This document shows, piece by piece, positions 9,290 to 17,376 of a stretch of DNA of 64,000 nucleotides (positions are counted from its first letter, which is position 1; each line of letters begins with the position of its first letter). Source of the stretch: Desulfosporosinus hippei DSM 8344 (lineage in GTDB: Bacteria > Bacillota > Desulfitobacteriia > Desulfitobacteriales > Desulfitobacteriaceae); contig NZ_FNCP01000004.1 of NCBI RefSeq assembly GCF_900100785.1, positions 62,001 through 126,000 on the forward strand. The letters are read 5' to 3'. A program made the position numbers and the translations under genes. Under the pieces are notes generated by a model, which worked only from the letters and a program-made list of their open reading frames with translations, did no database searches and had not been told where the DNA came from.

Positions 9290-9554
9290 AATAATAGCAA
9301 TGAAAAAGCAGCCTGTTCTCAATAGAGTTGGGCTGCCTGTGGTTTTCATTATTCAAATTTATCCGATGACTACCAGACGTAAGACTCCCATCTTCTATAA
9401 GTACGAAAGCATCCAGTGGTTGCTTTCGCCGAACCGCAAACTACACAGAACAACTTTAGCGGTGAGGATGAGATAACGGCTGCTACGTCCCTGGATAAGT
9501 TCTTCTAAGCTTCAGCTGGAGTAAGTATTCCTCTTAGGCAAACTCCATCTGAAG
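9290..9554. other. Intergenic region with hairpins between the MFS and marR genes
   Basis: GCAGCC (9308-9313) and GGCTGC (9331-9336) can form a weak hairpin. A longer imperfect inverted repeat pairs TTCTAAGCTTCAG..GGAGT (9503-9522) with ACTCCA..CTGAAGCTAAGAA (about 9542-9561). It overlaps the marR stop codon and could attenuate or end the marR transcript on the minus strand. No gene is seen. Confidence 0.5.
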
Positions 9555-10040
9555 CTAAGAATCCCTTGATTCCGACTTAATATCTGCACCCAGTTTCTTT
9601 ATTTCTGCATCCAAATGCCTGCTATACTTTTCCACGAAGCTAAGCATACTGTCAAATTGTTCCTCGGTTACCTGCTCAAATACGGCCTTATCCCGCTCTT
9701 GAAACTCTTTGTGCAGTTCCTCGTGGATTTCATAAATTGCTTTCCCTTGCGGAGTCAAGCGAAAATAGATTTCTTTCTTGTTATCCGGCTTCTGGTAGCT
9801 TTCGATAATGCCTTTTTTTATGAGCTTCTTAGTCATTTTACTTATAGCACCGCTAGTCATATAAAAGGACTCTACAAGTTTAGTCCCGTTGGAATCTTCA
9901 TTTCTTCCAATGTATTCGATGCAATGTACTTCAGAAGACTTATAACCCTTGAGACTGTCTTCCATCTTAGACTTATTAAGCCAAACCAGCTTGTTAAATA
10001 AGTCCCTGAAACCCGCTATGACCAGTTCTTCTTTGTTCAT
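9555..10040 (-). CDS. MarR family transcriptional regulator
   Basis: 161 residues. The winged-helix core runs from about residue 45 to 115, with GAISKMTKKLIKKGIIESY as recognition region and NKKEIYFRLTPQG as wing, and helices for dimerisation on both sides. It is a paralogue of the MarR protein at 26207-26689 (shared NKKEI-YLTP-G pattern). It lies upstream of the MFS gene on the same strand; its own promoter carries TTGTTG-N5-CAACAA. Repression of itself and the exporter, released by a ligand, is the likely role. Confidence 0.9.
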   Translation of the reverse strand: MNKEELVIAGFRDLFNKLVWLNKSKMEDSLKGYKSSEVHCIEYIGRNEDSNGTKLVESFYMTSGAISKMTKKLIKKGIIESYQKPDNKKEIYFRLTPQGKAIYEIHEELHKEFQERDKAVFEQVTEEQFDSMLSFVEKYSRHLDAEIKKLGADIKSESRDS

Positions 10041-10086
10041 GCCTGCCTCCCACCCGTTGGTGCATTAACTATATTATCTTAGATTT

Positions 10087-10103
10087 TTGTTGCTATTCAA
10101 CAA
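10087..10103 (-). promoter_or_regulatory. Putative MarR operator upstream of marR
   Basis: A perfect inverted repeat TTGTTG-CTATT-CAACAA lies 47 bases upstream of the marR start, overlapping the probable minus-strand promoter (TTGAAT/TTGTTG -35 region and an AATATAG-type -10). The half-site resembles TTGTTGACAA in the MFS promoter, so one regulator may bind both. Confidence 0.6.
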
Positions 10104-10317
10104 TAGTGAGATAATTATTTTAGGAATTGGGCTTACCGACAATCACGTCTACTTCCCGAATATCCTTCCGGCTGATCGCCCACTAATAAACGATGTTCCA
10201 TTGTTCTGTATTCCAATCAGAACTGAGCAAATCTTAGTCATAATAATCTAACTCTTCTTATTTAGCTGTAAGATATGTTTGAATTAATTATTGACATGTT
10301 TCCTAACACAATGAGGG

Positions 10318-10719
10318 TTATGAAATTATGCTTTGGTTGATATTAACGTTATTTAATAAATCTTTTATAAGAACCCCTAGTTCTGTCAATTCAAACGGTT
10401 TAATTACAAAGTGTTTAATCTTTCCTTCTTTGACTGCCTTTTGTAAATCTTGTGCATCAAAGTAAGCACTCATAATTACTACTATTGTTTCTGGAACTAA
10501 ATCCCTTAATCTATCCGCGGTTTGTAAACCTCCTAATCCAGGCATCCTCAAATCGAGCAACACAAGATTAGGCTTCTCCTCCATAACAAGTCCTAAAGCC
10601 GTTAATCCATCAGATGCTTCTTTAACATAGTAACCTTCTTGAGTTAAAAACTCACACAAAAGTCGGCGTATACCACAATTATCATCAACCACTAAAATAT
10701 ATCTATTATTCCTCAACAA
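10318..10719 (-). CDS. Spo0F-like stand-alone response regulator receiver
   Basis: About 133 residues with only a CheY-type receiver domain. VVDD (acidic pocket), LLDLRMPG (phosphorylated Asp), a Ser-containing loop (IVVIMSAY) and IKPFEL (Lys) are all present. Sequence around the first helix (GIRRLLCEFLTQEGY) and HFVIKPF resembles Bacillus Spo0F, a phosphorelay carrier. An ATG at 10728 touches GGGAGG directly; the TTG at 10719 is spaced 9 bases from it and is preferred. A small HisKA-like protein is encoded 44 bases upstream, and a close paralogue lies at 16763-17149. A phosphotransfer role is inferred. Confidence 0.85.
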   Translation of the reverse strand: MLRNNRYILVVDDNCGIRRLLCEFLTQEGYYVKEASDGLTALGLVMEEKPNLVLLDLRMPGLGGLQTADRLRDLVPETIVVIMSAYFDAQDLQKAVKEGKIKHFVIKPFELTELGVLIKDLLNNVNINQSIIS

Positions 10720-10763
10720 AAATTCCATCCTCCCTTGCCAGCAAAATACGAATATGGTAATCG

Positions 10764-10952
10764 TTATTCGTCAAGCGATAGTAATTTATTAACCAGTTCA
10801 GTAACCATTATTTCCATACTATTTATTTCATCTAATATAACTAGTGAATGATTGACTTTATTATTCAACTTACCCAGTTCTACATATCCTTTAAGAACTG
10901 TTAAATGGTCAATTAAATTGTCACAAATACTGACTATTTGATCTTTGTTCAT
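10764..10952 (-). CDS. Mini HisKA/Spo0B-like helical protein (62 residues)
   Basis: A longer frame starts at 11036, but AGAGGCGG before the ATG at 10952 gives a 62-residue product. It contains NLIDHLTVLKGYVELGKL, which resembles the phospho-acceptor helix of histidine kinases (H..LTVIKGYLEL) and the Spo0B helical hairpin. A second predicted helix (VILDEINSMEIMVTELVNKLL) would complete a two-helix hairpin. No ATPase domain follows. The gene directly precedes a Spo0F-like receiver. It could be a phosphotransfer hairpin or a remnant of a kinase; the histidine role is inference. Confidence 0.55.
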   Translation of the reverse strand: MNKDQIVSICDNLIDHLTVLKGYVELGKLNNKVNHSLVILDEINSMEIMVTELVNKLLSLDE

Positions 10953-11314
10953 ATTCAATCCGCCTCTATAAATAATAGAAAACACTTTTGTAAAGAGGGA
11001 AGAAACTTCAAGAAAATAATTTTCTTTTTCTACCATAATTATTATATAATCCTTATTCTATATTCTTTTATTTACATATACAAGCAAGGATGAAATTTAA
11101 GTACCACGAGACAGAGCCTTATTAAAGCAATTCACATTTGATAAAGTACCTGGTCAAATAGCTAAACATTAACACATAATTTTCCAGTATCTAATTCTTA
11201 AACAGGGAAATCTTATGTTTTAAGAACGTTAATCTCTGACTGATGTTACACATCAGAGCAACGAGCATTTCAAATTTATTTACTACAATTAGACGAAAGA
11301 AGTGATCATATAAT
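10953..11314. other. Intergenic, AT-rich
   Basis: This contains the promoter side of the mini HisKA gene (minus strand) and the leader of the forward membrane protein gene. No further gene, hairpin or repeat stands out. Confidence 0.4.
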
Positions 11315-11890
11315 ATGAAAAAAATTAGGGATTCTATGTCGGTTGGTATATTAGGTGGATTAATAGGTGCACTTTGTATGGATGTATCAAGTTTGATATT
11401 ATGGCGTACAAAGAAAACTGAAAGTCTCCACGGTCATATTGCAGGTTCTATGATAATGAGTCCAATCAAATTAAATCAGCGGAAAAATTTCATACTTGGT
11501 CAGATATTTCATATGACAGTAGCATCAGGTATTGGTGTCGGGATGGTCGAAATACTCAAAAAATATGGCAAAGACAATCATAATCTTAAAGGTGGCTTCT
11601 TGTCAGTGCTAACCTGGGGATTTCTATATATTTTCGGACAAAAAATGGGTTTTTATAGAATGAATCCACGTTTAACTAAAAGCAGTTATTCAGAAATATG
11701 GCAACACCTCGTATATGGTCTTGTTACTTCAAATGCTATAGTTGCCTTAGCTGACCCAACAATTTTTTCTAAAAAATCCTCCATAAATACTCAAGCGTTA
11801 ATACAGGGAAAAAATAGAGTTCGATCTGTTCAACCTATATACTCAGATGTAAATGCTGACTCTACTGAATCTCCAAAAGTGATAAATTGA
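11315..11890 (+). CDS. Unknown membrane protein
   Basis: 191 residues. Three or four hydrophobic segments are seen (SVGILGGLIGALCMDVSSLILW; FHMTVASGIGVGMVEIL; FLSVLTWGFLYIFG; LVYGLVTSNAIVALADP), followed by a polar tail of about 45 residues. Glycine-rich helix starts and HGHIAGSMIMSPI are notable, but I do not recognise the family. A weak GAAAGAAG lies before the ATG. It is a single gene, closed by a very strong terminator about 100 bases downstream. Confidence 0.7.
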   Translation: MKKIRDSMSVGILGGLIGALCMDVSSLILWRTKKTESLHGHIAGSMIMSPIKLNQRKNFILGQIFHMTVASGIGVGMVEILKKYGKDNHNLKGGFLSVLTWGFLYIFGQKMGFYRMNPRLTKSSYSEIWQHLVYGLVTSNAIVALADPTIFSKKSSINTQALIQGKNRVRSVQPIYSDVNADSTESPKVIN

Positions 11891-11990
11891 TTTTGGCCCA
11901 CACCACCGTTACGGTATTTTGATAGCCGCCGATTCTAAATACATAATGGAGCTTTATCACTCTTCAACTCCTGACTTTAGAAGATAAGGT

Positions 11991-12040
11991 AAAAAACCGC
12001 CTAATCGCTGGAAACGCCAAAGCGATTAGGCGGTTTTTTA
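11991..12040. terminator. Strong bidirectional terminator
   Basis: A near-perfect 19-base stem (AAAAAACCGCCTAATCGCT with its complement) and an 11-base loop, flanked by A and T tracts. It can end transcripts from either side. Confidence 0.95.
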
Positions 12041-12293
12041 AACGTCCTATTATTCTGACGTTTTTTCTCGAGTCTAATTTTGTGCATGAGCGGAACTAAG
12101 TCAACGTCATATTTGTTTCCCAAGGGGTGCATTTATTTACAAAGGATGCAAAAGAAGAAAACAAAAAAAGCACCGTTAAAAACGATGCTCAATTTGTATC
12201 AAAAAAGCCGAAAGCCCCGATAATACTGAACTTCTTATGTTCATTAATTGCCGGGGTTTGTACAATTACCGGTTCTTGCGGATAAAACTAAAG
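12041..12293. other. Intergenic region between terminator and PNPOx gene
   Basis: No gene is supported. AAAAAAGC..GCT elements at 12165-12190 and CCCCGATAATACTGAA..TTAATTGCCGGGG at about 12216-12256 form hairpins that could end the minus-strand PNPOx transcript. Confidence 0.4.
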
Positions 12294-12722
12294 CTAGAAT
12301 CTAATTCTGGGTATGTCCGCTTCCTTAAGATTGTCTTCCCATGTCCAAAAATGAGCCTCTCCGTTGTCCACCCGGAAAAGAATAAAGTTAGGATCATCTG
12401 CCGTATTTATACCGAGGGCTTTTAGAAAAGGTCTTTCGTCTAAAGCTTTAGTCTTTAAAACAATATCCTCAACAAACTCTACACGGCCTGTTATCCGTAA
12501 ATGCTTCACATGTTGCAATGTTACAAAACAAAGTTCCACATTAGAATTAGCTAGCAGTTGAGAGTATAAATTCTTAGAACTGGCAGTTGTAAAATAGATT
12601 CCATCCTCTTTTACCCACAATGGAACCATTCCCCTACCCCTAGGTTGACCTCCATCGTTAGTACACAAAGTACACGTTGCTTGACTCTCGGTGATAAATC
12701 TAATGCAATCTCCAAAATCCAT
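12294..12722 (-). CDS. Pyridoxamine 5'-phosphate oxidase-like flavin-binding protein
   Basis: 142 residues, typical of small split-barrel FMN proteins. Seen are PRGRGMVPLWVKEDGIYFTTASSKNLYSQLLANSNVELCF, the beta-barrel pattern of this superfamily, and a C-terminal HFWTW. AAAGGAGG precedes the ATG. Such proteins bind FMN, F420 or haem and reduce or sense small molecules; the ligand is not clear. The AraC gene lies 88 bases upstream on the same strand, so AraC may control it. Confidence 0.8.
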   Translation of the reverse strand: MDFGDCIRFITESQATCTLCTNDGGQPRGRGMVPLWVKEDGIYFTTASSKNLYSQLLANSNVELCFVTLQHVKHLRITGRVEFVEDIVLKTKALDERPFLKALGINTADDPNFILFRVDNGEAHFWTWEDNLKEADIPRIRF

Positions 12723-12810
12723 TTCTATACCTCCTTTTGACTTTTGTATATTCTACCAAAATCCCAGAAGAAGGTCTTTGCTAATTTTGCTTATTGTTTT
12801 TCCATATTTG

Positions 12811-13695
12811 CTATTGTGATTGCCTTATAAAATCAGTTGGGGTTATCCCAACCTTTTTTAAAAAAGTTCGACTAAAGTGGCTGAGGTTGTTAAAACCGCT
12901 TTCAAAACAAATTTCGGTGACTGACTTATCCCTACACTTTAAAAAGAGTTCCTTAGCATGATAGATTTTAACATCTAACATATAATCCATAGGTGTTTTT
13001 CCGACTTCTGCCTTGAAGACTCTCGAAAAATGGTACGGACTCAAATTAGTAACCATAGCAAGGTCATTTAGGGAAAAGGCTGTTTGATAGTTCGCATGAA
13101 TATAGTCTATGGCTCGGGCAATAGGTTTCTTCTCAGCATAAGATCGTTCATTAACCGGAAGAAGGCAATTACTTTTAAGATGTCGAAGCAGATAGACTCC
13201 TACCTGGATGGCTATGCTTTGGGTTATTAGGTTATATCCAGATTGCTTGAACTTTAACTCGTTAACAAAGTCTGTTAGCATATTCTGGAGGTAGGCATCG
13301 TAGGCGTAACTAATGTTTTCAAAGGATAACTCCATAGTGTTGAAGATGGATTTAGCTATATTGTTAAGGAATTGAACATCCAGGAATAAAGCAATAAGTG
13401 TATTAATGGAAGTTTCATCTACGGCTATGTGGGGCTGTTCGCAATTTACGGGTAAGATTTTATTGTATTCAAGTTTCACAGTTTTCTTGTGAAACTTATA
13501 GGTGGTGGTAGCTCCGAAGGGAATAATGAACTCATACCCTCGATGAATATGCTCAACCTCGTTAAAGTTCATAGGTTTCTTAGTTATAAAAACACCCATA
13601 CTATCTGTAACAAAAGCGTCTACAGTACTTGGAGATATGGGCTGTAATTGCCCTAAAATTTCTATCCATCTCTTCTCCAAACCTATCTCTCCCAC
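12811..13695 (-). CDS. AraC family transcriptional regulator
   Basis: 294 residues. The N-terminal half is a cupin-like sensor (HRGYEFIIPFGATTTYKF) and the C-terminal 100 residues hold two helix-turn-helix motifs (FSLNDLAMVTNLSPYHFSRVFKAEVGKTP; SVTEICFESGFNNLSHFSRTF). The frame begins at a GTG (13695); a TTG 15 bases later is an alternative. It probably activates the PNPOx-like gene downstream. The effector is unknown. Confidence 0.9.
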   Translation of the reverse strand: MGEIGLEKRWIEILGQLQPISPSTVDAFVTDSMGVFITKKPMNFNEVEHIHRGYEFIIPFGATTTYKFHKKTVKLEYNKILPVNCEQPHIAVDETSINTLIALFLDVQFLNNIAKSIFNTMELSFENISYAYDAYLQNMLTDFVNELKFKQSGYNLITQSIAIQVGVYLLRHLKSNCLLPVNERSYAEKKPIARAIDYIHANYQTAFSLNDLAMVTNLSPYHFSRVFKAEVGKTPMDYMLDVKIYHAKELFLKCRDKSVTEICFESGFNNLSHFSRTFLKKVGITPTDFIRQSQ

Positions 13696-13815
13696 CTAAA
13701 ATCTGTCGAGCAGTTCAAATTCTTTTAGGCTAATTTTACCATAATATTATGCTATAAAAACCCATATCGAATTATTATATACAGAAGTGATTAATATACC
13801 AAATTATAGCTCCTA

Positions 13816-13835
13816 TCCGACAAATAAATGCGACA
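13816..13835 (-). promoter_or_regulatory. Putative tandem Spo0A boxes upstream of the sensor kinase
   Basis: On the minus strand TGTCGGA (13822-13816) and TGTCGCA (13835-13829), 13 bases apart, each differ at one base from the TGNCGAA 0A box. A further TGTCGAG lies at 13704-13710 on the plus strand. Their position just before the kinase gene fits feedback from sporulation control; the match is only moderate. Confidence 0.4.
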
Positions 13836-13904
13836 AATTTTTAGGAACATTGGATGTACAATCTAATTATTAGAAAATATTTTGATATATCGGAGGGATT
13901 TATT

Positions 13905-16592
13905 TTGTATTACGACCTTGCATCCAATGTACTCGATGTAATGTTATTATGTGGTATTCTGATCTGGATTAACTTATCTCTCAAAAGTAAATATTCTCGT
14001 TTTTTGTTAGGTATTCTATTCGGACTTATAACTATCTTTGTTATTAAGGGCAGAATTGAAGTTTTTGAAGATCACTTTTATGACTTCCGAAATATCACTA
14101 TGACGATGGCAGGATTTATTGGTGGTCCGATCACTGCTATAATTGCAGCTTTCATAGGTGGGCTTTATCGATATTTTGTAGGTGGAAACGGATCTATGGG
14201 CGGCGTCTTCAGTATTATCGTTTTTGCTTGTTTTGGAAGTATCTTAAGAAACCAGGTGAAGAGTAGTCAAAATGGCAAAAAACTTCTATTTTGGTATATC
14301 ATCGGAATGGTTATGTCATGTATCTCTTTATTTGTTGTGGCCTTTACGCCCCCGTGGGGGGATAATAGGACAGTTGTTCTTAGTGTCATTACTGTCCCAG
14401 TTTTAATCATCAATCCAATTGCCACAACCATATTATTTAACTTCTACTTCTTGATATCCGAGTTCTTTGGCAAAGCCTCAATCCTAAATACAATTGTTAA
14501 CGTTAGTCCAATAAACTTAATGGTTTTCGATAACAATGGGCCAATTCTGCAAAGTAAAAATCTAAAAATGCAACATCAAACTTCCCAAATTGCAGAAACC
14601 TTTGTTCAATCACCGGATTGCAAAAGAACCTTCTTGAATGCCACAAAACAGGAGCATCGAGAAATCTGTACAGATGATCAGAGACACTATGTCGCTGACT
14701 TGTGTAGTTTTCAGCTGCCCTGTGGGGAATTTGCCTGTGCAGCTATCCTTAACGATGTTACTGATCGGGTGAGAGAACAAGAAAATCTCAGAGGTGCAAC
14801 TAATCGATTTGCCAAAGCATTTCAGTTAGGTCCTCATATGATGGCTATAGTTCAGATGTCTGACTTTCGATATATAGATGTTAACGATCGTTTCCTTGAA
14901 GAAAGAAATTTCAACCGTGAAGATGTAATCGGTAAAACGCCCATCGAGTTGGGCTTGCCTGAGAGTGAATTTGGGCGAATCATGGAAATCCTCGATCTAC
15001 AAGGGTCTATTCAAAATGTTGAATGTTCATTAGTAACGAAATTCGGTTCGATGGGTACGGTAATTCTTTCTGCTGAAAAGATAGAAATTGACGATCAAGA
15101 ATGTATTCTGTTTGCTTATAATGATATTACTGAAATGAAACGACTGCAAACAGAAAGACTTGATCAACTGTCAAAATATTTGACGTTAGAGGCAGAGCTT
15201 TCTCGAAGTAACCAACTAATAGCAGACATTATCAATAGTATGCCGGACGTATTTTACGTATTAGACGATCAATGGCGCTTTACCTATATCAATAAAAAAG
15301 CCTCAGAGTTGTTCCGCAAAACACGAGAAGAGCTCTTAGGTGAAGTTTTATGGGAAACAATCCCCCAAGCCCGAGGAACTCTGCTGGAATTAATTTATCA
15401 AAAGTCGATCATTGATTGCCTACCCATAACATTCGAATACCCCAGTTTTTTACATAACGACACATGGTATGAAGTCACTGCTTATCCTTCCAAATTTGGG
15501 TTGACCGTTTATTATCGAGATATTACCAAACAAAAACTAGTACAGGAAAAATTGGTTTCTTCTCAAGAAGAAATGACCTACATCCTTGAAAGTATGACAG
15601 ATTGTTTCTTTGCCATTGATAATAACTGGCTTTTCACTTATGTAAATCGCGCAGGAGAAAAGGTGATGGAAAAATCACGTGAAGAATTGATAGGCATGAA
15701 ATTGACTGAAGTTTTTGAGGCCAATGACACCACTCTCCAGCGGTTTAATGAAGTAATGTGCGAAAAGAGGTCGGTCACTTTTGAAATTCTTTCGGAAGCC
15801 TTAGGTAATAAATGGTTAGAGGTAAGTGCTTATCCTATAGGAACCGGCCTAACCTGCTATTTTCGAGATATTACAAGCCGAAAGATGGCTCAAGATGAAA
15901 TGGCCAGACTCGACCGTCTTAATCTTGTCGGACAATTGGCTGCAGGGATTGGACATGAAATAAGGAATCCACTGACAACAATTCGGGGCTATCTCCAATT
16001 GATTGGCATTAAACCAGATTATGCAATTCTGAAGCCAACCTTCGACCTAATGATTTCGGAAGTTGATCGTGCAAATTCCATAATTACGGAATTCCTTTCC
16101 CTGGCTCAAACAAAAAAAAGCGAACTGAAACAACAAAACCTTAACGATATTCTTGATCAGTTATATCCTCTTTTAGAAGCCGATGCGTTTTCTCAAAATA
16201 AACAAATCCGCTTCACTCTGGGAGAGATTTTCGATCTAGAATTAAATGCCAAAGAAATCACTCAACTCATTCTCAATCTAACCCGCAATGGGCTCGAAGC
16301 AATGGCAGAAAGAGGTTGCCTGACTATAGAAAGTTATTTACAGGATGATAAAGTGGTACTGGCAATTGAGGATGAAGGATGCGGTATTCCACCTGAAAAT
16401 AACCAAAAACTCGGAACCCCCTTCTTTACTACTAAAGATACCGGGACTGGGTTAGGTCTAGCTACATGTTACAAAATTGTCGAAGCACATGGAGCTAAGA
16501 TTTGTGTCAATTCCAGCTCAAGAGGTACAACATTCTATATTTATTTCCCTATTCCAGATCAGGCAAAGGAAAAACACCAAATGATCGCCTGA
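13905..16592 (+). CDS. Multi-PAS membrane sensor histidine kinase (5TMR-LYT type)
   Basis: About 895 residues. The N-terminus has five to six membrane helices of the LytS-type 5TM receptor (GFIGGPITAIIAAFIGGLYRYFVGG is diagnostic; about residues 80-110). Then come three or four PAS domains (about 300-410, 435-545, 555-665), HisKA with GHEIRNPLTTIRGY and HATPase with N box, DEGCGIPPE and TGTGLGLATCYKIVEAHG. The order resembles sporulation kinases. An ATG at 13854 is in frame; GGAGGG at 13892-13897 favours the TTG at 13905. A lone Spo0F-like receiver follows 170 bases downstream, probably its phosphorylation partner. The signal is unknown. Confidence 0.9.
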   Translation: MYYDLASNVLDVMLLCGILIWINLSLKSKYSRFLLGILFGLITIFVIKGRIEVFEDHFYDFRNITMTMAGFIGGPITAIIAAFIGGLYRYFVGGNGSMGGVFSIIVFACFGSILRNQVKSSQNGKKLLFWYIIGMVMSCISLFVVAFTPPWGDNRTVVLSVITVPVLIINPIATTILFNFYFLISEFFGKASILNTIVNVSPINLMVFDNNGPILQSKNLKMQHQTSQIAETFVQSPDCKRTFLNATKQEHREICTDDQRHYVADLCSFQLPCGEFACAAILNDVTDRVREQENLRGATNRFAKAFQLGPHMMAIVQMSDFRYIDVNDRFLEERNFNREDVIGKTPIELGLPESEFGRIMEILDLQGSIQNVECSLVTKFGSMGTVILSAEKIEIDDQECILFAYNDITEMKRLQTERLDQLSKYLTLEAELSRSNQLIADIINSMPDVFYVLDDQWRFTYINKKASELFRKTREELLGEVLWETIPQARGTLLELIYQKSIIDCLPITFEYPSFLHNDTWYEVTAYPSKFGLTVYYRDITKQKLVQEKLVSSQEEMTYILESMTDCFFAIDNNWLFTYVNRAGEKVMEKSREELIGMKLTEVFEANDTTLQRFNEVMCEKRSVTFEILSEALGNKWLEVSAYPIGTGLTCYFRDITSRKMAQDEMARLDRLNLVGQLAAGIGHEIRNPLTTIRGYLQLIGIKPDYAILKPTFDLMISEVDRANSIITEFLSLAQTKKSELKQQNLNDILDQLYPLLEADAFSQNKQIRFTLGEIFDLELNAKEITQLILNLTRNGLEAMAERGCLTIESYLQDDKVVLAIEDEGCGIPPENNQKLGTPFFTTKDTGTGLGLATCYKIVEAHGAKICVNSSSRGTTFYIYFPIPDQAKEKHQMIA

Positions 16593-16762
16593 ACGTCATC
16601 ATGTATTCAAAATACTTGTGCAAATAATCTGAATTTTTAGAGGATTATTCATTGTATATAGCGAAGTATTCTATGTAGTAAGCTACTGGGTTCCACTTTA
16701 AATCTTGCTTCTATTCTTAGTATAGGTCTTTCTCATTCTATAAAGAAAAGAGATGGTTATCT

Positions 16763-17149
16763 TTGAGTAACGATTATCTTTTGGTTGTAGATGATCATTT
16801 TGGTGTACGGCAACTTATGTGTGAATTTTTATCTCGGGAAGGTTTTCGCGTTAAAGAAGCAGCCGATGGGTATACTGCTTTACAAATAGCTAGTGAAGAG
16901 AAACCCAAACTAACATTCTTAGATTTGAAAATGCCTGGTTTAAGTGGATTGGAAACTCTGAACAAATTGCTACAAATACGTCCAAAGACGCAAGTGGTGG
17001 TAATGAGTGGCTATACCCAAGATAATGCTTTGACGTCCGCTGTCCAGAGTGGTCTTGTTAAACACTTTTTAACCAAACCTTTTGACCTAGATAATTTGCG
17101 TCTGATATTGCCTAGCTTACTGAGTAATCCTTGGGAGTCCTCAAATTAA
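16763..17149 (+). CDS. Spo0F-like stand-alone receiver
   Basis: 128 residues, receiver only. VVDDHFGVRQLMCEFLSREGF, FLDLKMPGLSGLE (phospho-Asp) and FLTKPFDL (Lys) are intact, with VMSGY carrying the switch serine. The start is a TTG. It is a paralogue of the product of 10318-10719. It lies directly after the sensor kinase on the same strand, so kinase to receiver to a downstream phosphotransferase (Spo0B/Spo0A type) is the likely flow. No output domain is present. Confidence 0.9.
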   Translation: MSNDYLLVVDDHFGVRQLMCEFLSREGFRVKEAADGYTALQIASEEKPKLTFLDLKMPGLSGLETLNKLLQIRPKTQVVVMSGYTQDNALTSAVQSGLVKHFLTKPFDLDNLRLILPSLLSNPWESSN

Positions 17150-17286
17150 AACACCACTCGTCAAAAACTTGGACAGCTTCTGAAAGTCGAAATTGCCCTG
17201 CTTGATTGAAAGCAGGCCTTGCTACCTGTTAGTTTTTGCCCCTTTATAATAGGCAGGAATTATTCAATACTCTGGAGAAAATACAC

Positions 17287-17360
17287 GCTGGTGCAGCTCG
17301 ATTGGAAGAGTAGTTGATTAGTTTATCAGCTTGCGGGTTCGATTCCCATCACCAGCTCCA
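17287..17360 (+). tRNA. tRNA-like sequence with encoded CCA (atypical)
   Basis: 74 bases that fold as a cloverleaf. The acceptor stem GCTGGTG pairs fully with CACCAGC; the D arm is GCTC/GAGT with GG in the loop; the anticodon stem GTTGA/TCAGC has an 8-base loop; the T arm has GGGTTCGATTCCC; and the 3' end is TCCA. Odd points are the 8-base anticodon loop, a variable region of about 2 bases, and one mismatch in the T stem (C-A). The loop does not give a clear anticodon. It may be a tRNA pseudogene or a special tRNA-like element. It lies between the Spo0F-like gene and the oxidoreductase gene, whose 3' end faces it. Confidence 0.5.
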
Positions 17361-17376
17361 TCCAATGCAACATGGA

